NCBI RefSeq assembly: GCF_008085905.1
Contig: NZ_VSFF01000009.1
Location: 124,001 to 188,000 of the forward strand
From: Actinomadura syzygii
GTDB lineage: Bacteria > Actinomycetota > Actinomycetes > Streptosporangiales > Streptosporangiaceae
Reading direction: 5' to 3'
DNA length: 64,000 nt
A program made the position numbers and the translations under genes. The stretch's first letter is position 1, and every line of letters begins with the position of its first letter. Shown piece after piece: positions 1 through 7,098 of this stretch. The notes below the pieces were generated by a model that searched no databases, had not been told where the DNA came from, and saw only the letters and a list, made by a program, of their open reading frames with translations.

Positions 1-2
1 GG

Positions 3-371
3 GCGGCGCGCGCCGACGACTTCGTCCGGCGGCTGCCGCGCGGGTACGAGACGCCGCTCGCGGACGCGCCGATGTCCGGCGGCGAACTCCAGCGGCTCGG
101 CCTCGCGCGGGCGTTCGCGCACGTGGGGCGGGTGCTCGTGCTGGACGACGCGACGTCAAGCCTCGACACCGTCACCGAACTGCAGATCACCGACGCGCTG
201 CTGGAGCGGTTCGCGGACCGCACCCGGCTGATCGTCACGAACCGGGCGTCGACCGCCGCCCGCGCCGACCTCGTCGCCTGGCTGGAGGACGGACGGCTCC
301 GCGCCCTCGCCCCCCACCGCGCGCTCTGGGCGGACCCGGACTACCGCGCGCTCTTCGGAGGCACCGGATGA
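3..371 (+). CDS. ABC exporter subunit, nucleotide-binding domain C-terminal part (partial, 5' end outside window)
   Basis: The open frame enters from the left edge and holds the end of an ATP-binding domain: signature MSGGE (about residue 24 of the visible part), Walker B VLVLDD, a D-loop SSLD and a switch region IVTNRAS. Two residues are non-canonical: the catalytic Glu after Walker B is Asp (LDD), and the H-loop His is Asn (TNR). In heterodimeric exporters this pattern marks the subunit with the degenerate catalytic site. The next gene, 24 bases downstream on the same strand, is its probable partner. The transmembrane domain would lie upstream of the window. Placement beside NRPS genes suggests export of the peptide or an intermediate, which is inference. 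Confidence 0.9.
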   Translation, partial: AARADDFVRRLPRGYETPLADAPMSGGELQRLGLARAFAHVGRVLVLDDATSSLDTVTELQITDALLERFADRTRLIVTNRASTAARADLVAWLEDGRLRALAPHRALWADPDYRALFGGTG

Positions 372-395
372 GAGGTGCGGGATGAGAGGTATGGA

Positions 396-2279
396 ATGAG
401 GAGCAGGCGGGACGCCGCGCGGCTGCTGCGCCGCACGGCGGCCGACGCGATCCGCGCCCGGCCGCGCGCCGTGGCGAGGGCCGCCGCGTGGTCGGTCGTC
501 GAGGCCGTGCCCACCGCCCTGTTCGGGCGGGCCGTCGCCGAGGCGACCGACGCGTTCCGCACCGGCCGGACGCCGACGGCCGTCGTCTGGCTCGGCGTCC
601 TGACGGTCGCGGCGTTCGCGGGCGCGTTCGGGAGCCGCCGCCTCTACCCGGCGCTCGCGGCGATCGTGGAGCCGTTCCGCGACGACCTCGTCCGGCGGGT
701 GGTGCGGGGCGCGCTGTACCGGTCGACGCGCGGGCGTCCCGACACCGGCGCGGTCGCCCGGCTCACGCACCAGGTGGAGATCGTCCGGGACACGTTCGGC
801 GGGCTGCTCGTCATCGCCCGCGGCTTCCTGTTCACCGCCGGGGCCGCGCTGCTCGGGCTGCTGACGCTGATGCCCGAGGTCGCGCTGCTGGTGGTGCCGC
901 CGCTCGTGCTCGGGCTGCTGCTGTTCGGCGCGGTGTTCGGCGCGGCGGCCGTCCGGCAGCGGGACCTCGTCGTCGGCGAGGAGGACGTCGCCGCGCGCAC
1001 GACGGCGCTCGCGTCCGGCCTGCGCGACGCGGTCGCCTGCGGGGGCGAGGACGCGCTGCGCGCGGAGCTGGGCGCGGCGGTCGAGGCGCAGGCGGCGGCG
1101 GGCCGCGCGGTCGCCCGGTTCGCCGCGGTCCGCGCGCTGGCGCTCGCGGTCGGCGGCTGGACGCCGCTGCTGCTCGTCCTCGCGGCGGCGCCGTGGCTGA
1201 TGGAGCGCGGCGCGACGCCGGGGACGCTGATCGGCGCGCTCGCCTACGTGCTGCACGGGCTGCAGCCGGCGCTGCGGACGCTCGTGCACGGCATGGGCGG
1301 CAGCGGGCTGCGGCTGGCGGTGACGCTCGGCCGCATCCTGGAGACGAGCGCGCCGGACGAGCCCGTCCGCGCGGAGCCGGACGGGGACGTCGAAGACGCC
1401 CCGGCGGTCGAGCTGCGCGGGGTGTCGTTCGCCTACGGCACCGGCGCGCGGCCGGTGATCAAGGACCTGGACCTCGTCGTCCCGCGCGGCGACCACCTCG
1501 CCGTCGTCGGGCCGAGCGGGATCGGGAAGTCGACGCTCGCCGCGCTGATCGCGGGGCTCGCCGAGCCGGACGCCGGCGAGGTGCGGGTGGAGGGTCGCCC
1601 GGCGGGCGACCCGGCGCGGCGCGTCCTCATCCCGCAGGAGGCGTACGTCTTCGGCGGCACGCTGCGCGACAACCTGACCTACTACGCGCCGGACGCGCCG
1701 CCCGAGCGGGTGTCGCGGGCGGTGGCCGAGCTGGGGCTGGCGGGGTTCGTCCGCGGCCTCGGCGGGCTCGACGCGGACCTCGACCCGGCGGAGCTCACCG
1801 AGGCGGACCGGCAGCGCGTCGCGCTCTGCCGCGCCTACCTCGCGCCGCAGCCCGTCGTCATCCTGGACGAGGCGGCGCACCGGCTCGACGCCGCCGCCGA
1901 GGCGCGGGCCGAGGCGGCGTTCGCGCGCCGTCCCGGCACGCTGATCGTCATCGCGCACCGGATCAGCTCCGCCGCGCGGGCCCGCCGGGTGCTCGTGCTG
2001 GACGGGACGTCCGCGCACCTCGGGCGGCACGCGGACCTGCCCGCCGTGTCGCCCCTCTACCGCGACCTCAGCGGGCGCTGGTCGGACGGCTCCGGCGCGG
2101 GGCCGGCGGAGCCGTCCGGCGGCTCGGGCTCAGAGCCATCCGGCGTCCTCGGCCATCCGGATGGCCTGGACCCGGTTCTGCGCGCCGATCTTCCGGTTGA
2201 TGCGGGAGAGGTGGTTGCGGACGGTGCCGATCGTGAGGACGAGATCCTCGGCGATCTGCGCCGCGGTCGCTCCTCGTGA
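396..2279 (+). CDS. ABC exporter, fused membrane and ATP-binding domains
   Basis: About 627 residues: an N-terminal membrane domain (roughly 1-310) followed by an ATP-binding domain with Walker A GPSGIGKST, Walker B VVILDE and H-loop IVIAHR. The signature motif is degenerate (LTEAD instead of LSGGQ). The preceding subunit shows the complementary defects, so the two probably form a heterodimer with one working and one degenerate ATP site. I chose ATG 396 because GAGAGG lies 6 bases upstream; an in-frame GTG at 375 is the alternative. The last ~75 codons run past the usual domain end (near YRDLSGRW), and the final 50 codons lie antisense to the response regulator gene. Likely role: export of the NRPS product or self-resistance, inferred from position. 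Confidence 0.88.
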   Translation: MRSRRDAARLLRRTAADAIRARPRAVARAAAWSVVEAVPTALFGRAVAEATDAFRTGRTPTAVVWLGVLTVAAFAGAFGSRRLYPALAAIVEPFRDDLVRRVVRGALYRSTRGRPDTGAVARLTHQVEIVRDTFGGLLVIARGFLFTAGAALLGLLTLMPEVALLVVPPLVLGLLLFGAVFGAAAVRQRDLVVGEEDVAARTTALASGLRDAVACGGEDALRAELGAAVEAQAAAGRAVARFAAVRALALAVGGWTPLLLVLAAAPWLMERGATPGTLIGALAYVLHGLQPALRTLVHGMGGSGLRLAVTLGRILETSAPDEPVRAEPDGDVEDAPAVELRGVSFAYGTGARPVIKDLDLVVPRGDHLAVVGPSGIGKSTLAALIAGLAEPDAGEVRVEGRPAGDPARRVLIPQEAYVFGGTLRDNLTYYAPDAPPERVSRAVAELGLAGFVRGLGGLDADLDPAELTEADRQRVALCRAYLAPQPVVILDEAAHRLDAAAEARAEAAFARRPGTLIVIAHRISSAARARRVLVLDGTSAHLGRHADLPAVSPLYRDLSGRWSDGSGAGPAEPSGGSGSEPSGVLGHPDGLDPVLRADLPVDAGEVVADGADREDEILGDLRRGRSS

Positions 2280-2735
2280 CGCGAGCGCGAGCACCTCCAT
2301 CTCGCGTTCGGTCAGCGGGCTCTCGGTGGAGCCCAGCTCGGTGAAAGCCATGTCGGGGTCGATGACGCGCGCGCCGTCCGCGGCGCGCCGGATCGCCTCG
2401 AAGAGGTCGCCCGGCGAGGTGTCCTTCAACACGAGTCCGGCCGCGCGGGCGGCCACGGCGCGGCGCAGGTCGCCGGCCCGGGAGCGGCCCGCCATTAGCA
2501 CGGTCCGGCATTCCGGCACGGCCTCGCCCAGCGCGCACGTCGCGGCGAAGCCGTCCAGGCCGGGCAGGCTCACGTCGATCAGCGCGACGTCGGGACGGTG
2601 CCGGCGCGCGGCCCGCAGCACCTGCTCCCCCGATCCGACCGCGCCGACGACGTCGAGGTCGGTCACCCGCTCGAACAAGGCGACGAGTCCGCTGCGGAGC
2701 AGGGGAGCCCGCTCCGCGAGGAGAATACGAATCAT
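2130..2735 (-). CDS. NarL/LuxR-family response regulator (orphan)
   Basis: 201 residues. The N-terminal receiver domain carries the phospho-acceptor region ALIDVSLPG (Asp near residue 54) and the conserved Lys in VLKDTSP. The C-terminal LuxR-type helix-turn-helix follows (LTEREMEVLALASRG ... IGTVRNHLSRI). Start ATG 2735 has a strong AAGGAGA site 5 bases upstream; the frame stays open further upstream but without receiver homology. The usual acidic pair near the N terminus (AD-D) reads AER, so Mg2+ binding may be altered. No histidine kinase is visible in the window. Its 3' end overlaps the convergent ABC gene by 150 bases. It is a candidate pathway regulator for the NRPS cluster. Confidence 0.9.
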   Translation of the reverse strand: MIRILLAERAPLLRSGLVALFERVTDLDVVGAVGSGEQVLRAARRHRPDVALIDVSLPGLDGFAATCALGEAVPECRTVLMAGRSRAGDLRRAVAARAAGLVLKDTSPGDLFEAIRRAADGARVIDPDMAFTELGSTESPLTEREMEVLALASRGATAAQIAEDLVLTIGTVRNHLSRINRKIGAQNRVQAIRMAEDAGWL

Positions 2736-3020
2736 CTTCGTCTCCTTGACAATGGGACCCGGCGACTCCGGCACGGCGGCGTGACCGGCCGGAGTAATTA
2801 CCGAACGCCATTCTGAAGATGAAAGTAAGGCGGTGTACCGAGGCGGTCGCCCCGAACTTCGCACCGAACGAAAATGATCACTCATAGAACCACCTTGACG
2901 TCGAGTCAGGGGGATTCCCTACCGCGTGGAGTCAACACTATTCATGGCGTCATTGCAAAGGCAGGACGAAACCCGGTATCCGGTCCCATACATATTTCGG
3001 GAATGGCGTGTTCGAGCACG

Positions 3021-3974
3021 TCAGGCAAGGAAATCGAACTCGGTTCCGGTTCCCGCGGCGCGCGCCGCCCGGTAGGCGGCCCAGCTCACCGCGAGGTCCT
3101 GCCAGGGCAGGCCGACCGGCGCGTACACGGTGATCTCGTCGCCCCTGACCCGGCCGGGCACCTGGCCGCAGAGCACGTCGCGGAGCGTTCCGGCGGCGTG
3201 CTTCACGTCCAGCCCGGCCTCGGCGAGGACGCCCATCTCGACCGCGAGCGGCACGTCGTCGACCACCACCCGGGCGCCCTCCAGCAGGTCGGCGCCGAGT
3301 TCAGCCTTGCCGGGCTCGTCGGCGCCGAGCGAGGTGAGGTGCGTCCCGCGCGGCACGTCCGCGGCGTGCAGGATCGGACGGCGCGCCCACGTCGCCATGA
3401 CGACGATGCCCGCGTCCCGGACGGCGTCCCGCGGGTCGGCCGCCACCTCGGCGGCGATCCCGAGCCGGGCGCCGTGCCGGTCGGCGAACGCGGCGGCGCG
3501 GCCCGCGTCCAGGTCGCAGACGGTGAGGGCGGCCACCTCGCGCAGCTCGGACAGGCCGAGCATGACCAGCTCGGCCTGCGCGCCCGCGCCGATGACCGCG
3601 ACGGAGCGGGCGTCGCGGCGGGCCAGCGCGTGCGTGCCGAGCGCGGCGGCGAGGCCGGTGCGCCACGCGGTCACCGTGGCCGAGTCGAGCTGGGCGAGCA
3701 GCTCGCCGGTGCCGAGGTCGTGCAGGCAGACGACGCCGCGCAGCGCCGGGCGGCTGCCCGGGAACTTGGCGTTCACCTTCACCGTGTAGGCGGGGAGGCC
3801 CGCCACCAGGCCGGGCAGCAGCGCGGTCGCGGTGCCCTGGCCGGGCAGCCGGCCGATCACCCGGCGGGCGGTGGGCGCGCCCTCCGCCGCGCCGAAGCCG
3901 CGGCGGAGGGCGTCGAGACACTCGGACGGATCGAGGAGCGTCTCTAGGTCAGAACGGGTCAAAAGGAGCGTCAC
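3021..3974 (-). CDS. Ornithine cyclodeaminase / mu-crystallin family protein
   Basis: 317 residues, the normal family length. Family features visible are the substrate-side lysine region YTVKVNAKFPG, the TGELLAQLDSATVTAWRTG segment and the Rossmann dinucleotide motif VAVIGAGAQAE (about residues 125-135). Members are NAD(P)-dependent enzymes: ornithine or lysine cyclodeaminases, ketimine reductases, alanine dehydrogenases or SbnB-type dehydrogenases. The start is GTG 3974; no better in-frame start is visible. A second, clearly SbnB-like family member lies at 31373, so this one probably does something different, for example making a cyclic amino acid (proline or pipecolate) for an NRPS module. 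That assignment is speculative. Confidence 0.85.
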   Translation of the reverse strand: MTLLLTRSDLETLLDPSECLDALRRGFGAAEGAPTARRVIGRLPGQGTATALLPGLVAGLPAYTVKVNAKFPGSRPALRGVVCLHDLGTGELLAQLDSATVTAWRTGLAAALGTHALARRDARSVAVIGAGAQAELVMLGLSELREVAALTVCDLDAGRAAAFADRHGARLGIAAEVAADPRDAVRDAGIVVMATWARRPILHAADVPRGTHLTSLGADEPGKAELGADLLEGARVVVDDVPLAVEMGVLAEAGLDVKHAAGTLRDVLCGQVPGRVRGDEITVYAPVGLPWQDLAVSWAAYRAARAAGTGTEFDFLA

Positions 3975-4328
3975 CGGACCATTCTCACGTCATCAGAGCG
4001 CCGCCGTCACCATCCCGTGACCGAAACCGGTGATGTGATCGCGCCTGGTGAGGCGATTGGTCCACCGGAACCGCCCGCCGCGACACGGCTGGAGGGTCCC
4101 AATCCCTGGCCTGGACGCGGGCCGGTCCGCGCCGGGCGAAGGCCCGTTCCATTGGGCCGGTGACGGCGCGTGTCCGCACGCTGACCACGGATCCAATACC
4201 AGGGTGCCAAGCCCTCCGTCCTGAATTGGTCACTTTCTGCGTCTTACGTGTTCCTTGACCGTTCACACACCATGTCGAGCACCTCCGGTGCACCAGACGG
4301 GTGCGCCCAACCCCCCGTGGAGGCACAA
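3975..4328. other. Intergenic region between divergent OCD-family and protease genes
   Basis: 354 bases without a convincing gene. It must hold the promoters of both divergent genes, but I see no clear -35/-10 pair or strong operator. Short frames here have no recognisable protein features. Confidence 0.5.
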
Positions 4329-5387
4329 GTGAAGAAACGTCAAAGGCGCGTGCTCGTCGCCGCCGTCACCACGGCGTCCGCCGGGCTGGTGGCCGCGACC
4401 CTCGCCACCGCTCCCAGCGCGTCCGCGACCCGCACGGCGTCCGTCGCCCCGCCAGCTCCCGGCGAGGTCTCGACGGCGCTCGCCCACCAGCTCGGCGCCC
4501 GCACCGCGGGCTCCTACCTGAAGGGCGGCAAGCTGGTCGTCACGGTCACCGACGCCGAGGCCGCGCGGACCGTCCGCGCGGCGGGCGCCGTCCCCGCCGT
4601 CGTCGGCCGCAGCGGCTCCTACCTGACCAAGGTCATGGACGGGCTGAAGCGCGACGCGACCGTCCCCGGCACGGCGTGGGCCGTCGACCCGGCGAGCAAC
4701 CAGGTGGTCCTGTCCGTGGACGACACGGTCACCGGCGCCAAGCTCGCCAAGGTCAAGGCCGCCGCGGCCAAGCAGGGCTCCGCGATCCGCACCGAGCACG
4801 TCGCGGGATCGTTCCGCAAGTTCACGCTCGGCGGCGAGGCCATCAAGACCGGCGGGTCGCGCTGCTCGCTGGGCTTCAACGTCAAGAAGGGAAACGAGTA
4901 CTACTTCATCACCGCCGGGCACTGCACGAACATCGGCTCGACCTGGACCGACACCTCGGGTCGGACGCTCGGCACCACCGCCGGGAGCAGCTTCCCCGGC
5001 AACGACTACGGGCTCGTCAAGTACACCTCGACGCCCGCCGACACGCAGGGCGCCGTCAGCCTGTACGGCCAGGGCAGCCGTGACATCACCTCCGCCGGCA
5101 ACGCCACCGTCGGCCAGCAGGTGCAGCGCAGCGGCAGCACCACCCAGGTGCACGGCGGTTCGGTCAACCAGCTGAACGCGACGGTGAACTACCAGGAGGG
5201 CAGCGTCACCGGCCTGATCCGCACCAACGTGTGCGCCGAGCCGGGCGACAGCGGCGGCTCGCTGTTCGCCGGGGCGGTCGCGCTCGGCATGACCTCGGGC
5301 GGCAGCGGCAACTGCAGCTCGGGCGGGACGACGTACTTCCAGCCCGTCACCGAGGCCATGCAGGTGTACGGAGTGTCGATCTACTGA
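4329..5387 (+). CDS. Secreted streptogrisin-type (S1 family) serine protease
   Basis: 352 residues as a pre-pro-enzyme. Start GTG 4329 is preceded by GGAGG with 5-base spacing and begins a signal peptide (MKKRQRR, hydrophobic stretch, then APSASA). A propeptide of about 150 residues follows, then a chymotrypsin-fold domain with the triad His in TAGHC, Asp in GNDYG and Ser in GDSGGS. Cysteines flank the His and Ser motifs as in streptogrisins and alpha-lytic-type proteases. It would act outside the cell after self-processing. It lies inside the NRPS region on the opposite strand from the operon and has no obvious biosynthetic role. A 13-bp inverted repeat directly downstream probably terminates it. 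Confidence 0.93.
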   Translation: MKKRQRRVLVAAVTTASAGLVAATLATAPSASATRTASVAPPAPGEVSTALAHQLGARTAGSYLKGGKLVVTVTDAEAARTVRAAGAVPAVVGRSGSYLTKVMDGLKRDATVPGTAWAVDPASNQVVLSVDDTVTGAKLAKVKAAAAKQGSAIRTEHVAGSFRKFTLGGEAIKTGGSRCSLGFNVKKGNEYYFITAGHCTNIGSTWTDTSGRTLGTTAGSSFPGNDYGLVKYTSTPADTQGAVSLYGQGSRDITSAGNATVGQQVQRSGSTTQVHGGSVNQLNATVNYQEGSVTGLIRTNVCAEPGDSGGSLFAGAVALGMTSGGSGNCSSGGTTYFQPVTEAMQVYGVSIY

Positions 5388-5406
5388 CCCGGTGACACCG
5401 GGACAA

Positions 5407-5448
5407 GGCGGGCCGCCCCTTTCGTGGACTCCCTCGGGGCGGCCCGCC
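5407..5448. terminator. Bidirectional hairpin terminator between convergent genes
   Basis: Perfect 13-base arms GGCGGGCCGCCCC (5407-5419) and GGGGCGGCCCGCC (5436-5448) with a 16-base loop. It sits between the stop codons of the protease (5387) and the thioesterase (5487), the expected place for a shared terminator. Confidence 0.8.
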
Positions 5449-5486
5449 GCGTTCTCTTCGCAGGCTTCGTCTCCGTCCGCGCCCGG

Positions 5487-6224
5487 TCAGGGCGCGGTGG
5501 GGACCCCGAGCGTGCGGAGCACCTCGGCGACGACCTCCGGCCGCCGGTCCGTCAGGTAGAAGTGGCCGCCGGGCAGGACGCGGAGCGCGAACGGGCCGTC
5601 CGTGGCCCGCGCCCATCCGGCGGCCTGCCGCTCGGTCACGTGCGGGTCGGCGTCCCCGATGATCGCGGTGACCGGGACGCCGAGCCGCGGCCCCGGCCGC
5701 TCGGCGTAGCCCTCGATGAGCCCGAAGTCGTTACGGACGTAGGGCAGCACGATCTCGCGCAGCTCCGGGTCCCGCAGCGCCTCGGCGTCGGTGCCGCCGA
5801 GCCGCACCATCTCCGCGACCACGCCGTCGTCGTCCCGCGCCGCGACCCGGTCGTCGGGGCGGTCGTGCGGCGGACGGGCGCCCGACACGAACAGGTGCAC
5901 CGGCGGGACGCCCCGCTCCTGGAGCAGCCGCGCCACCTCGTACGCCAGGATCGCGCCCATGCTGTGCCCGAACAGCGCGGCCGGACGGTCCGCCAGCGGG
6001 GCCATCGCCCCGGCGACCATGCGCGCGAGCTGATGCGCGTCGGAGACGAGCGCGTCCGCCAGCCGGTCGGCGCGCCCCGGATACTGGACGGCCTGCACCT
6101 CGACGGCCGGGCCGACCGCCTCCGCCCACGGCCGGTAGAACACCGCGGACCCGCCCGCGTGCGGCAGGCAGAACAGCCGCAGCGGGGCCCACGGACGGCT
6201 CTCGGGGCAGCGGAACCAGGTCAC
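5487..6224 (-). CDS. Type II (editing) thioesterase of the NRPS cluster
   Basis: 245 residues, an alpha/beta hydrolase of the TEII family. It has the N-terminal LFCLPHAGGSA loop, nucleophile elbow GHSMG (about residue 88), Asp in GDADPH and His in GGHFYL. TEIIs remove wrong or stalled acyl groups from carrier proteins. Start GTG 6224 lies 8 bases after AGGAGGAG and overlaps the stop of the upstream acetyltransferase gene (GTGA, 4 bases), so translation is coupled. It is the last gene of the operon. Confidence 0.92.
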   Translation of the reverse strand: MTWFRCPESRPWAPLRLFCLPHAGGSAVFYRPWAEAVGPAVEVQAVQYPGRADRLADALVSDAHQLARMVAGAMAPLADRPAALFGHSMGAILAYEVARLLQERGVPPVHLFVSGARPPHDRPDDRVAARDDDGVVAEMVRLGGTDAEALRDPELREIVLPYVRNDFGLIEGYAERPGPRLGVPVTAIIGDADPHVTERQAAGWARATDGPFALRVLPGGHFYLTDRRPEVVAEVLRTLGVPTAP

Positions 6225-6886
6225 GGGATCAACTCCTCCTCCGCGCGCCGGGCGGCCGGGCCGCGCGGATCGTGCGGCAGCGGCCACGGCGCGATCCGCG
6301 GGTCCGGGACGGGCTTCGGCGCTGTGCTCTCCGCCGCCACCCTAAAGCCCCGGCGCCGGTAGTTGGCGAGCGCGTTCGGGTGGTCGAGGCTGCTCGTCCG
6401 CAGCCACACCCGCGACGCGGGCCCGGCCCCCGCCGCCCACAGCGTGCCGCGCCGCCAAGCCCGCCGGGCGCACTGCTCGACGAGGTACCCGCCGCAGCCG
6501 CGGCCGACGAACGGGGGCGTGAGGCCGACGAGGCAGACCTCGGTGTCCCCGCCGGGCTGCGCCTCGATCTCGAAGAACCCGGCGACCGTCCCCTCGGCCA
6601 GCGCGAGCCACGTGCTCAGTTCGGGACGCTCGACCCAGGCGCGCCAGTCGGCGTGCGTCCAGGGGAAGCGGTCGGTCCAGCAGACGCGGGCGCCGACCGC
6701 CGCGTACAGGGCGCGGTTCACGTCCGCCGAGGGGCGCCGGGCGAGCGTGAACGTCATCTCGACGCCGGGCAGCGGCGCGGGACGCAGGTCGGCCGCGTCC
6801 GTCATCTCCATCGTCCACTCGGTGACCGCCGGGACGACGAGGTCGGCCGCCCCGGCGGGGTCGGCCGCCCCGGCGGGGTCGGCCAC
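6221..6886 (-). CDS. GNAT-family N-acetyltransferase in NRPS operon
   Basis: About 221 residues from GTG 6886, two bases after the MbtH stop codon. The GNAT core shows acetyl-CoA loop GRGCGG (motif A) and a C-terminal NALANYRRRGF segment typical of motif B. The N terminus has an ADPAGA-ADPAGA repeat from an 18-bp tandem duplication, so the true start could also be an internal Met such as the one in TEWTMEM. Probable role: acylating an amine of the peptide or of a free building block such as Dap, or self-resistance. The substrate cannot be read from sequence. It overlaps the thioesterase gene by 4 bases. Confidence 0.82.
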   Translation of the reverse strand: MADPAGAADPAGAADLVVPAVTEWTMEMTDAADLRPAPLPGVEMTFTLARRPSADVNRALYAAVGARVCWTDRFPWTHADWRAWVERPELSTWLALAEGTVAGFFEIEAQPGGDTEVCLVGLTPPFVGRGCGGYLVEQCARRAWRRGTLWAAGAGPASRVWLRTSSLDHPNALANYRRRGFRVAAESTAPKPVPDPRIAPWPLPHDPRGPAARRAEEELIP

Positions 6887-6888
6887 CT

Positions 6889-7098
6889 TCAGCCGCCCAT
6901 TGCCTCGATGAGGCTGTTCGGCCGCATGTCCGTCCAGTTCTCCTCGATGTGGTCGAGGCAGTCCTGGCGTGGGGCGGCGTCCTTGGCGACCGTCCATCCG
7001 GCGGGGACGTCGGCGAACGACGGCCACAGCGAGTACTGGCCCTCGGCGTTGACGAGGACGAGGTACGTGCCGTCGGGGTCCTCGAACGGGTTGGTCAT
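6889..7098 (-). CDS. MbtH-like protein
   Basis: 69 residues, the usual size. It shows the family pattern: N-terminal NPFEDPDGTY, then NAEGQYSLWPSF, the GW pair in VPAGW, and the ENWTDMRP segment. MbtH-like proteins bind adenylation domains and are often needed for their solubility or activity. The ATG at 7098 shares a base with the NRPS3 stop codon (TGATG), so it is co-translated with the synthetase it probably serves. It may also serve the split or stand-alone adenylation protein. Confidence 0.96.
   Translation of the reverse strand: MTNPFEDPDGTYLVLVNAEGQYSLWPSFADVPAGWTVAKDAAPRQDCLDHIEENWTDMRPNSLIEAMGG

Noticed and set aside
4329..5387. Streptogrisin-like protease as a member of the NRPS pathway
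   Set aside because: It is on the opposite strand with its own terminator, and S1 proteases have no usual role in peptide tailoring. A leader-processing role cannot be excluded but is unsupported.
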